Assembly: GCF_014648635.1 (NCBI RefSeq)
Contig: NZ_BMRM01000021.1
Coordinates: 111,398-175,397, forward strand
Length of the DNA: 64,000 nt
Direction of reading: 5' to 3'
Source: Streptomyces cinerochromogenes
GTDB taxonomy: Bacteria > Actinomycetota > Actinomycetes > Streptomycetales > Streptomycetaceae
Positions 32,338 to 39,935 of this stretch are shown piece by piece. The notes below the pieces were generated by a model. It had not been told where the DNA came from. It ran no database searches and saw nothing but the letters and a program-made list of their open reading frames with translations. The translations under genes and the position numbers were made by a program. Each line of letters begins with the position of its first letter. The first letter of the stretch is position 1.

Positions 32338-33704
32338 GACGTCGTTCCTTTCGAAGGGGCTGCCGCCGTGGGCGGCCGGAAACGGTTGATGGCGTCGATG
32401 TGCTTCGCGCGTGTCTCCTCGTCCCGCACGCCCAGGCCCTCCCGCGGGGCGAGGCACAGCACGCCGACCTTGCCCTGGTGCAGGTTGCCGTGCACGTCGT
32501 GGGCGGCCTGTCCGGTCTCCTCCAGGGGGTAGACCTTCGACAGGGTGGGGTGGATCCTGCCCTTGGCGACCAGGCGGTTGGCCTCCCAGGCCTCGCGGTA
32601 GTTGGCGAAGTGGGAGCCGACGATCTTCTTCAGTGACATCCACAGGTAGCGGTTGTCGTACTCGTGGCGGTAGCCCGAGGTGGAGGCGCAGGTGACGATC
32701 GTGCCGCCCTTGCGGGTGACGAACACCGAGGCGCCGAAGGTCTCCCGGCCCGGGTGCTCGAAGACGATGTCGACGTCCTCGCCGCCGGTGAGTTCCCGGA
32801 TGCGCTTGCCGAAGCGCATCCACTCCCTCGGGTCCTGGGTGTGCTCGTCCCTCCAGAACCGGTAGCCCTCGGCGCTGCGGTCGATGATCGCCTCGGCGCC
32901 CATGGCCCGGCAGACGGCGGCCTTCTGCTCGCTGGAGACCACACACACCGGGAACGCGCCGCCGGCCAGCGCCAACTGGGTGGCGTAGGAGCCGAGTCCG
33001 CCGCTCGCGCCCCAGATCAGGACGTTGTCGCCCTGCTTCATGCCGGCGCCGTTGCGGGACACCAGCTGGCGGTACGCGGTGGAGTTCACCAGCCCCGGGG
33101 CCGCGGCCTCCTCCCAGGTCAGATGCCGGGGCTTGGGCATCAGCTGGTTGGACTTCACCAGCGCCAGCTCCGCGAGACCGCCGAAGTTGGTCTCGAAGCC
33201 CCAGATCCGCTGCTCGGGGTCCATCATGGTGTCGCCGTGTCCGTCGGGCGACTCCAGCTCGACGCTCAGGCAGTGCGCCACGACCTCGTCACCGGGCTGC
33301 CAGGCGTTGACACCGGGGCCGGTGCGCAGGACGACGCCCGCCAGGTCGGAGCCGATGATGTGGTACGGCAGGTCGTGGCGCTTGGCCAGCGGCGACAGCT
33401 TGCCGTAGCGCTCCAGGAAGGCGAACGTCGGCAGCGGCTCGAAGATCGAGGTCCACACCGAGTTGTAGTTGACCGAGGAGGCCATGACGGCCACCAGGGC
33501 CTCGCCCGGACCCAGTTCGGGCACGGGCACCTCGTCGAGGTGGATCGACTTGCGCGGGTCCTTGTCGCGGGTCTCCATGCCCGCGAACATCTCCGTCTCG
33601 TCCTTGTGCACGGTGATCGCACGGTACGACTCGGGCAGCGGCAGGGCCGCGAGGTCCGCGGGGCCGGCCTGTCCGGACAGGACAGCGCTGAGTATCTCCT
33701 TCAC
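32334..33704 (-). CDS. sfaR: Crotonyl-CoA carboxylase/reductase
   Basis: A 456-residue medium-chain reductase of the CCR family, which reduces crotonyl-CoA and carboxylates it to (2S)-ethylmalonyl-CoA. Diagnostic segments include VMASSVNYNSVWTSIFEP, GSDLAGVVLRTGPGVNAWQP, WGFETNFGGLAELALVKSNQ (the Phe-Glu pair near the CO2 pocket), the nucleotide motif IWGASGGLGSYATQLA, and FEHPGRETFGASV with the conserved His. GTG 33704 is the start, five bases after the thioesterase stop. In a sanglifehrin-type pathway it supplies ethylmalonyl-CoA for the amidated starter, and possibly carboxylates a C6 enone for the oxobutyl extender. Confidence 0.93.
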   Translation of the reverse strand: MKEILSAVLSGQAGPADLAALPLPESYRAITVHKDETEMFAGMETRDKDPRKSIHLDEVPVPELGPGEALVAVMASSVNYNSVWTSIFEPLPTFAFLERYGKLSPLAKRHDLPYHIIGSDLAGVVLRTGPGVNAWQPGDEVVAHCLSVELESPDGHGDTMMDPEQRIWGFETNFGGLAELALVKSNQLMPKPRHLTWEEAAAPGLVNSTAYRQLVSRNGAGMKQGDNVLIWGASGGLGSYATQLALAGGAFPVCVVSSEQKAAVCRAMGAEAIIDRSAEGYRFWRDEHTQDPREWMRFGKRIRELTGGEDVDIVFEHPGRETFGASVFVTRKGGTIVTCASTSGYRHEYDNRYLWMSLKKIVGSHFANYREAWEANRLVAKGRIHPTLSKVYPLEETGQAAHDVHGNLHQGKVGVLCLAPREGLGVRDEETRAKHIDAINRFRPPTAAAPSKGTTS

Positions 33705-33709
33705 GGGGG

Positions 33710-34489
33710 TCAGACCGCCGCGCGGGTGCCGGACGCCAGCCGCTGCAGCGTGGCCTCGATCCGGGCCAGTACCGCCTGCTGCTGCGCCACCAGATAGAAG
33801 TGGGCCCCGGGGTACACGTGGAGTTCGAAGGGGCCGTCGGTCTCCTGGGACCAGGTCCGGGCCTCGTCGGGGGTCACCCGGGGGTCGGCGTCGCCCGTCA
33901 GCGCGACGAAGGGGCTCTTCAGACGCGGTCCGGCGGTGGGCTGGTAGGTCTCCACCGCGCGGTAGTCGGCCCGCAGCGCGGGCAGGATCATCCGCAGCAG
34001 TTCCTCGTCCTGGAGCAGCGCCGCGTCGGTGCCGTCGAGCTTGGTGACCTCCTCGATCAGCCGCGCGTCGTCGCCCTCGTGCACGTTCTCGAACCGCTGG
34101 ACGGAGGGGCCCCGGCGGCCGGAGACGAAGAACACCGCGGGAGGCCGCCCGGCGTCCTCCAGAAGCCGGGCCAGCTCGAAGCCGACCATGGCGCCCATGC
34201 TGTGCCCGAACAGGGCGAGGGGTGTGTCGTCCCGCTCGTCCAGGGCGCGGAACACACCCTGCGCGAGTTCCTGGACGGATTCCGCGGGCGGCTCCTGCCT
34301 GCGGTCCTGGCGGCCGGGGTACTGCACCGCGAGCACCTCCACGGCGGGCGACAGGGCCTTGGAGACGGGGAAGTAGAAGCTCGCGGAGCCGCCCGCGTGC
34401 GGCAGGCACAGCAGGCGCGGCGCTCCCGGTGTCGGCTGGTGGAAGCCGCGCAGCCACAACTGGTGCGCCGCGCTGGACCGATCGGCCAT
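33710..34489 (-). CDS. sfaQ: Type II thioesterase
   Basis: A 259-residue alpha/beta-hydrolase of the editing thioesterase family (GrsT/TEII). The N-terminal LLCLPHAGGSASFYFPVSKA is characteristic. The nucleophile is Ser97 in GHSMGA, with the later TGDADPRVTPDEA supplying Asp and YPGAHFYL the His. It removes stalled or wrong acyl groups from PKS and NRPS carrier proteins. AGGGGGACAC precedes ATG 34489. It is the first gene of a three-gene unit with the CCR and mbtH genes, set apart from the amidotransferase operon by a terminator and a region with three direct repeats. Confidence 0.92.
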   Translation of the reverse strand: MADRSSAAHQLWLRGFHQPTPGAPRLLCLPHAGGSASFYFPVSKALSPAVEVLAVQYPGRQDRRQEPPAESVQELAQGVFRALDERDDTPLALFGHSMGAMVGFELARLLEDAGRPPAVFFVSGRRGPSVQRFENVHEGDDARLIEEVTKLDGTDAALLQDEELLRMILPALRADYRAVETYQPTAGPRLKSPFVALTGDADPRVTPDEARTWSQETDGPFELHVYPGAHFYLVAQQQAVLARIEATLQRLASGTRAAV

Positions 34490-34501
34490 GTGTCCCCCTT
34501 G

Positions 34502-34546
34502 GTGGAACGTACTGTCTGTGGAACGTACTTGACTGTGGAACGTGCT
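34502..34546. repeat. Three 12-bp direct repeats upstream of the thioesterase gene
   Basis: GTGGAACGTACT occurs at 34502-34513 and 34518-34529, and as GTGGAACGTGCT at 34535-34546, so starts are 16 and 17 bases apart. The array ends 12 bases before the thioesterase start codon, within its presumed leader or promoter. Regularly spaced copies suggest binding sites for a regulator, or a local duplication. Confidence 0.8.
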
Positions 34547-34584
34547 GGTGCGGACGGTGGTCGGCGAGGTCGCCCGGGGTGGGT

Positions 34585-34619
34585 CGGAGCGCCGCCCGGC
34601 CCGTGCGGGCGGCGCTCCG
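34585..34619 (-). terminator. 14-bp hairpin terminator after the amidotransferase gene
   Basis: CGGAGCGCCGCCCG pairs perfectly with CGGGCGGCGCTCCG around a seven-base loop, 11 bases after the stop of the AsnB-like gene. It ends the precursor-supply operon, so the thioesterase-CCR-mbtH unit needs its own promoter or readthrough. Confidence 0.85.
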
Positions 34620-34630
34620 GCGGTCGGCCG

Positions 34631-36481
34631 TCAGATGGTGACGGTCACGTCGTACGAGACGAGCCAGCGGTTGAGCCACAGGGCCATCTCGATACCGCCC
34701 CGGTCGTGCGGCATGCTGAAGTCGTCCAGCTCACGGCCGAGGACGCGCTTGACCCGAGCAGTGTTGAGCAGCGGCAGCACCGGCGCGTCCGGATCGGCGA
34801 GCACCTCCCGCAGCTCGGCACGCAGGGCCTGCTCGTAGCGGATGTCCTGGGTGGAGGGGAACGGGGTCTTGGTGCGTTCCAGGACCGAGGCCGGCAGCAC
34901 GTCGCGGACGGCGGCGCGCAGCAGGCTCTTCTCCCTGCCGTCGAACGACTTCATCGCCCAGGGCACGTTGAACACGTAGTCCATCAGGCGGTGGTCGCAG
35001 AACGGCACCCGGACCTCCAGGCCGACGGCCATGCTCATGCGGTCCTTGCGGTCCAGCACGGCCTGCATGAACCGGGTGATGTTCAGGTAGGTGACCTCGC
35101 GCATGCGCCGGTCGGACGCGGACTCCCCCGGCAGCACCGGCACTTCGGCGAGGGCCTCGGCGTAGCGGTCCCCGCGGTAGCCCTCCAGGTCCAGCTTCTC
35201 CAGCAGGCCCTGGTCGATCAGTGAGCTGCCGCCGAAGATGCGCGCCGACCCCGGGGTGAGCCAGGGGAACGTCGGCGCGTCGACCGCCTCGGGGCGCTGG
35301 TACCAGCGGTAGCCGCCGAACAGTTCGTCGGCGGACTCGCCGGACAGCACCACCGTCGCCCGCTTGCGGATCTCGCGGCACAGCAGGTACAGCGACGGCC
35401 ACAGGTCGCCCCAGTACGCCGGCGGCAGGTCGGTGGCGCCCAGGATCGCCGCCCGGACGGCCGGGTCGGCCAGCTCGGTGCTGTCGAGCAGCACCTCGCT
35501 GTGGTCGGAGCCCACGTGGGCTGCGCAGTCCCGTACGTACGGCGCGTCGGCCGTGCCGCGGACCGCGTCCGGTTCGAAACCGTCGGCCGCACCCTGGAAG
35601 TCCACCGAGTACGAGCGGACCGGACCGCGTCCCTCGGCGTTCAGCGCGCGCTGGGCCAGGGCCGTGATGGCCGAGGAGTCGAGGCCGCCGGAGAGCAGGG
35701 TGGCGACCGGGACGTCCGCGACGAGCTGGCGGGAGACGATGTCCTCCAGCAGCTCCCGCACGGTGGTGATCGTGGTGTTCAGGTCGTCGGTGTGCTCGCG
35801 GGCGGTCAGCTGCCAGTACCGGGTGCGGGTCAGACCGCCCTCGGTCACCCGCACCACCTGTCCAGGGCGGACCTCTGTCAGGTCGGCGAACGGCGTGATC
35901 TCCGGGGTGCGGACCATGTCCAGGATCTCGGCGAGACCCTGGGCGTCGACCCGGCGCGGCACGCCCCGGTGGGCCAGCACGGCCTTCGGTTCCGAGCCGA
36001 ACACCACGCCGTCGGAGGTCCGGGCGAAGTAGAGCGGCTTGACCCCGATCGGGTCGCGGACCAGCAGCAGTTCGCGGGTGGTCGCGTCCCACAGGCCGAT
36101 GGCGAACATGCCGTTGAGCCGGGCGGCGAACTCGGCACCCCACTGGAGGTAGGCGAGGAGGACGACCTCGGTGTCGCTGCCGGTACGGAACGTGTGCCCG
36201 AGGGCGGTCAGTTCGGCGCGCAGCTCACGGAAGTTGTAGATCTCCCCGCAGAAGGTGAGGGCCGCCAGGGTCCGGCCGTCGCGTTCGGCGACCATGGGCT
36301 GGGCGCCGCCCTCGGGGTCGATGATGGACAGCCGGCGGTGGCCGAACGCGACGGGTCCGTCGATCCAGACGCCCTCGGCGTCCGGCCCGCGGCAGATCAT
36401 GGTGTCGGTCATCGCCTGGACGACGGACCGGTGCCGCGCGAGGTCCTCGCCGTGGGCCACCCATCCGGTGATTCCGCACAT
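34631..36481 (-). CDS. sfaP: AsnB-type glutamine-dependent amidotransferase
   Basis: A 616-residue asparagine-synthase homologue. It begins MCGITGWVAHGEDLA, so Cys2 is the glutaminase nucleophile after Met removal, and the ATP pyrophosphatase loop is LLSGGLDSSAI. In polyketide pathways such enzymes amidate carboxyacyl units: OxyD in oxytetracycline and the amidotransferases of glutarimide polyketides act on malonyl thioesters. Here, next to a discrete ACP, a KASIII-like protein and a CCR, the expected product is 2-ethylmalonamyl-thioester, the sanglifehrin starter unit. AAGGGGGACACGAC precedes the ATG. A primary asparagine synthetase is the alternative, made unlikely by the context. Confidence 0.9.
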   Translation of the reverse strand: MCGITGWVAHGEDLARHRSVVQAMTDTMICRGPDAEGVWIDGPVAFGHRRLSIIDPEGGAQPMVAERDGRTLAALTFCGEIYNFRELRAELTALGHTFRTGSDTEVVLLAYLQWGAEFAARLNGMFAIGLWDATTRELLLVRDPIGVKPLYFARTSDGVVFGSEPKAVLAHRGVPRRVDAQGLAEILDMVRTPEITPFADLTEVRPGQVVRVTEGGLTRTRYWQLTAREHTDDLNTTITTVRELLEDIVSRQLVADVPVATLLSGGLDSSAITALAQRALNAEGRGPVRSYSVDFQGAADGFEPDAVRGTADAPYVRDCAAHVGSDHSEVLLDSTELADPAVRAAILGATDLPPAYWGDLWPSLYLLCREIRKRATVVLSGESADELFGGYRWYQRPEAVDAPTFPWLTPGSARIFGGSSLIDQGLLEKLDLEGYRGDRYAEALAEVPVLPGESASDRRMREVTYLNITRFMQAVLDRKDRMSMAVGLEVRVPFCDHRLMDYVFNVPWAMKSFDGREKSLLRAAVRDVLPASVLERTKTPFPSTQDIRYEQALRAELREVLADPDAPVLPLLNTARVKRVLGRELDDFSMPHDRGGIEMALWLNRWLVSYDVTVTI

Positions 36482-36501
36482 GTCGTGTCCCCCTTGGGGC
36501 T

Positions 36502-36756
36502 TCAGGCCGCGGAGAGCGCGGCGTTGACGCGGTCGAGCAGCTGCCGCGGCGTACGGGCCTCGCTGATCACGTTCTCGCCGAGTGCGACGCCGTGCTTGCG
36601 CTCGATCCGGCGTACGGCGTTCAGCGTGGTGAGCGAGTCGAATCCGAGGGCGGCGAACGTGACGTCCGACGGGTCGCCCTCGGGCTCGACCGGGTCCTGG
36701 TCGCCGTTGCTGCGGTTGAAGACGTCGATCAGGTCCTGGATGGTCAGCTCTGCCAT
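36502..36756 (-). CDS. sfaO: Discrete acyl carrier protein
   Basis: An 84-residue ACP with the 4'-phosphopantetheine site in FAALGFDSLTTLNAVRRIER. It stands alone between the amidotransferase and KASIII-like genes. Paired ACP and AsnB proteins occur in glutarimide pathways, where the acid is amidated while bound to the ACP. Here it probably carries ethylmalonyl/ethylmalonamyl, or intermediates of the oxobutyl extender. The start ATG 36756 follows GGAGAAGGACGACC. It is preceded by a 89-base gap after the KASIII gene that shows no strong structure. Confidence 0.88.
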   Translation of the reverse strand: MAELTIQDLIDVFNRSNGDQDPVEPEGDPSDVTFAALGFDSLTTLNAVRRIERKHGVALGENVISEARTPRQLLDRVNAALSAA

Positions 36757-36845
36757 GGTCGTCCTTCTCCGTGTTCGTCGGTGTGCCGGCGTGACCGGCG
36801 TGATCGTGTGATCGGTGGGTACGGGTGTGTCTCGGCCGTGCCGGG

Positions 36846-37868
36846 TCAGACGGCGAGCAGGGTGCAGTACCAGTGCATGCCGATGGACAGGCCGGCCAGC
36901 GCGACCACGTCGCCCTCGGCCAGCTCGCCGCGCTCCAGCAGCGTGTCCAGGCAGATCAGCTGGTCGGCGCCGCCGCAGTGGCCGAGGTCCTTGGCCAGTT
37001 CGGCGTTGGTGCGGTCGAGGGGCACGCCGACGGCCTTGGCGACGTCGGCGAGGGACTCCTGGTTGTCGTTGAGGAACAGGAACCGTTTGACCTGGCCGGG
37101 GTCGACACCGGCCTCGTCGCACGCGTCCTCGAAGACGGTGCGGACGCGGCTGTTGATGACGCGGACGAACTTCGCCAGGTCCTCGGGCTCCCGGCGGAAG
37201 TGCCGGTACACCAGGGCCAGCGGGTCGACGTCCGGGTTGCCGGTTCCCTCGGGGGCGTGCGGGGCGGTCGCGCCACCGTACTCGACCCGGTAGAAGTCGG
37301 CGTAGGCGGGGTCGGTGAGCTGTTCGGTGGCGAGCCAGCGCAGCCGGCCGTGGCCGCGGCGCAGCACGGCCGCCGCGGCGCCGTCGCTGCCGAGCAGGGT
37401 GTTGAAGCGCATGCGGTTGGTGTGTGCCTCGCTGACCTGGTTGACGGCGACCAGCAGGACCGTCTCGGCGTCGGTGCGCGTCGCGAAGGTGCCGGCGATC
37501 TGCCGGAAGGCGGTGACGCCGGACGCGCAGCCCTGGCTGAGCAGCAGCGTCGGTGTCGTGCCGGCGCCGATCGCGCGGGCGACCGCGGCCGAGGTGTCCC
37601 ACAGCAGGTATTCGGGAACACTGCTGTCGGCCACCACGACGAGGTCGAGGTCGCGTGGATCGACGCCCGCCTTGGCGAGGGCCTTCTCGGCGGCGCGGGC
37701 GGCGAGCGCGGTGGAGGTGGTGCCCTCCGGGGCGCGGTGGTAGCCGCGGTAGCCCCACAGCAGGACGCGGTCGGGGTCGTCGACGTGGTCGGCCGCGGTG
37801 GCGGCGACGTCATGCGGGTCGCCGAGCGCGTGGGCGAGCGCGAGGACGCCGAAGTCCGTGACGGGCAT
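36846..37868 (-). CDS. sfaN: KASIII-like thiolase-fold acyltransferase
   Basis: A 340-residue FabH-like protein. The nucleophile is Cys114 in LLSQGCASGVTAF. The usual catalytic His (HQAN in FabH) aligns with Asn267 in FLFLNDNQES, and the usual Asn (GNT) with His297 in DLGHCGGADQ, so the remaining two residues appear exchanged. Such divergent KASIII proteins often transfer acyl groups between carriers instead of condensing them. With the neighbouring ACP and amidotransferase it may load the starter, or begin the oxobutyl-extender chain from acetyl-CoA. Both roles are inference. The gene is 31 bases downstream of the SDR gene. Confidence 0.85.
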   Translation of the reverse strand: MPVTDFGVLALAHALGDPHDVAATAADHVDDPDRVLLWGYRGYHRAPEGTTSTALAARAAEKALAKAGVDPRDLDLVVVADSSVPEYLLWDTSAAVARAIGAGTTPTLLLSQGCASGVTAFRQIAGTFATRTDAETVLLVAVNQVSEAHTNRMRFNTLLGSDGAAAAVLRRGHGRLRWLATEQLTDPAYADFYRVEYGGATAPHAPEGTGNPDVDPLALVYRHFRREPEDLAKFVRVINSRVRTVFEDACDEAGVDPGQVKRFLFLNDNQESLADVAKAVGVPLDRTNAELAKDLGHCGGADQLICLDTLLERGELAEGDVVALAGLSIGMHWYCTLLAV

Positions 37869-37899
37869 CGGGTCTGGTTCTCCTTGTCCGTGGGCCTGT

Positions 37900-38619
37900 T
37901 CAGCGGGGGAACACGCCGTCGGCGGTCCAGCCGCCGTCGAAGCGCAGGGTGGTGGCGGTGAGGTAGGCGAACTCGTCGCCGGTGAGGGTCAGGACGAGGT
38001 CGGCGATCTCCTCGGGCTCGGCGAGCCGGCCCAGCGGGGTGCGGGCGGCGATGGCGGCCTCGTCCAGGTTGCCCCGGGCGAAGCCCTCCGCCACGAGGGG
38101 GGTGCGGACGTAGGCGGGACTGACGGCCACCACGCGTACACCGTGCTCGGCCCATTCGACGCCGAGTGCCTCGGTGAGCATGACCACGCCGGCCTTGGAC
38201 GCGCAGTAGGCGGCCCGGCCGGGCACCGCCCGGTGGGCCATGACGGAGGCCAGGTTCACCACCAGTCCGCGGTTCGCGGACAGGGCCGGGAGGAGGGCCT
38301 GGGCGCAGTAGAAGGTGCCGCTGAGGTTGACGCCGACGACCCGCTCCCAGGTGCGGGGCTTCAGCTCGGCCGACGGGGCGATGGCCCCGACGCCCGCGCT
38401 GTTGACGAGGAGGTCGGTGCCGGTCACCTCGCGGGCCGCGGCCTGGACGGACTCGGCGTCCGAGACGTCCACCTCGCGCCAGTCGGCGAGGCCGGTGCCG
38501 TCGCCGGGTCTGCGGTCCCAGCCGGTGACCGCCCAGCCCGCCCGGGCCAGCCGGGCGGCGACGGCCGCGCCGATGCCGCTGGACGATCCGGTCACGACCG
38601 CGTGTCGTCGGCTGCTCAT
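37900..38619 (-). CDS. sfaM: Short-chain dehydrogenase/reductase
   Basis: A 239-residue classical SDR, FabG-like. Cofactor loop TGSSSGIG (residues about 10-17), NSAG, catalytic Ser in LASVMAHRAV, and Tyr/Lys in YCASK. It ends LRFDGGWTADGVFPR as usual for the family. ATGA overlap with the discrete acyltransferase gene ties it to the extender-supply genes. A role in adjusting a keto/hydroxy group of the C6 chain that becomes the oxobutyl branch is plausible. An arginine-rich turn after strand two (DRRP) suggests NADP(H). Confidence 0.88.
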   Translation of the reverse strand: MSSRRHAVVTGSSSGIGAAVAARLARAGWAVTGWDRRPGDGTGLADWREVDVSDAESVQAAAREVTGTDLLVNSAGVGAIAPSAELKPRTWERVVGVNLSGTFYCAQALLPALSANRGLVVNLASVMAHRAVPGRAAYCASKAGVVMLTEALGVEWAEHGVRVVAVSPAYVRTPLVAEGFARGNLDEAAIAARTPLGRLAEPEEIADLVLTLTGDEFAYLTATTLRFDGGWTADGVFPR

Positions 38620-39935
38620 GTCCGTTCCTTCCAGGTCCGGTAGACGGTCTCCACGGACGCGCTCACCGCGGCGACGGCGGCCTCGTAGGCGTCCGTCACC
38701 GGGTGGGCACCGGGTACCGCGTGGACGGTGGTGACCGGGTCGGCTCCGGTCGCCCGGTGGGCGTTCGGCGTCCGGGCCGGGGCGGACCGGGGCGGACCGA
38801 GTGCGGTCAGGTCCCCGGTGGGCCGCGGCAGGCCGAGTGCGGTCAGGTCCGGGGTGTGGCCCTCGGCCCAGAGCGCGGCGGCGGCCCAGCGCAGCTGGTC
38901 GAGCTGCGGCCTCGTCGCGGAGCCCGCGCTGACCGTGAGGTGCGGCCGGCCGTGGAGGGTGGCCGCGACGAAGCGGGTGAGGCTGCCGCAGCCGGCCTGG
39001 ACGAAGACGCGGGCGCCCTGCCCGTACATCCGCTCGATCACGGCGCGGAACCGCACCGGTTCCACGAGATGCCGGTTCAACAGGGCTCGCAGTTCCGCAT
39101 CGTCGTCCGGGTAGGGGGCGACGGTGGTCGCCGACCAGACGGGGACGGCGGGCCGGGCGAGCGGCACGCGGTCGAACACGGCGGAGAAGCCCGGCAGGTA
39201 CGGGGTGAGCATCGGCGAGTGGAATCCCGACCGGAACGGCAGCACCCTGCGGGGCACTTCGGGGTCGGCGATCCGGGCGAGGCAGCGGGTGACGGCGTCC
39301 TCGTCGCCGCACAGCACGCTCTGGTCCGGCGCGTTGTCGTGGGACAGTGCCACCCGCGGCTCGCCCTCGGCGAGCCGGGCCGCTGCCTCGGCGGGCAGGC
39401 CGACGGCGGCGAAGACCACGTCCGGGACCGGGGCGGCACCCATGGTCCGGGAGAACGCGTCGAACGCCTGCTCGGGGAAGAGGCCCGCCGCGAACAGCGC
39501 GCTCCACTCCCCCGCGCTGTGGCCCGCCATGGCGTCCGGGACGATCCCGGCCCGCAGCAGCGCCGCGTGGAGCACCCGGTTGAGCCGCAGGGTGGCGTGG
39601 GTGCGTTCGGCGAGGGTGGCTGTGCCGGTCACCGGTCCGGCGGGACGGCCCAGCCAGTGGAGGACGTCGTCGGGGGGCGGGCCGGTGCGGGCGTCCAGTC
39701 CGGGGAAGAGGAAGACGGTACCGCCGACGGGCCCGGGGCGGGGCGCGAACCAGATGTCGTTGCCGCCGCGCCAGGGCTCGCCCCGCTCGATCAGGGCGAG
39801 GGCCTGTCCGACCCGCTCGGCCGTGGGGCCGAGCACGGCGACGCGGCAGGGACCGGTGCCGCCGCCTCCGCCCGAGCGCAGGGCGGCGCGCAGGGTGCCG
39901 GGGTCGTCCGCGGCGGCGAGGAGGATCTCAGTCAA
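38616..39935 (-). CDS. sfaL: Discrete acyltransferase (PfaB/FabD-like)
   Basis: A 439-residue malonyl-transferase-fold protein. Catalytic Ser140 is in MAGHSAGEWSAL and His239 in FRSGFHSPML; FLFPGLDARTG forms the oxyanion region in place of the usual PGQG. The C-terminal 90 residues are Pro/Ala-rich linker and a helix. The gene overlaps the KS-AT-ACP-KR gene by eight bases, much as a separate acyltransferase (PfaB) accompanies PUFA synthases. It should load or release acyl chains of that iterative PKS. Substrate specificity cannot be told from the motifs. Confidence 0.85.
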   Translation of the reverse strand: MTEILLAAADDPGTLRAALRSGGGGGTGPCRVAVLGPTAERVGQALALIERGEPWRGGNDIWFAPRPGPVGGTVFLFPGLDARTGPPPDDVLHWLGRPAGPVTGTATLAERTHATLRLNRVLHAALLRAGIVPDAMAGHSAGEWSALFAAGLFPEQAFDAFSRTMGAAPVPDVVFAAVGLPAEAAARLAEGEPRVALSHDNAPDQSVLCGDEDAVTRCLARIADPEVPRRVLPFRSGFHSPMLTPYLPGFSAVFDRVPLARPAVPVWSATTVAPYPDDDAELRALLNRHLVEPVRFRAVIERMYGQGARVFVQAGCGSLTRFVAATLHGRPHLTVSAGSATRPQLDQLRWAAAALWAEGHTPDLTALGLPRPTGDLTALGPPRSAPARTPNAHRATGADPVTTVHAVPGAHPVTDAYEAAVAAVSASVETVYRTWKERT

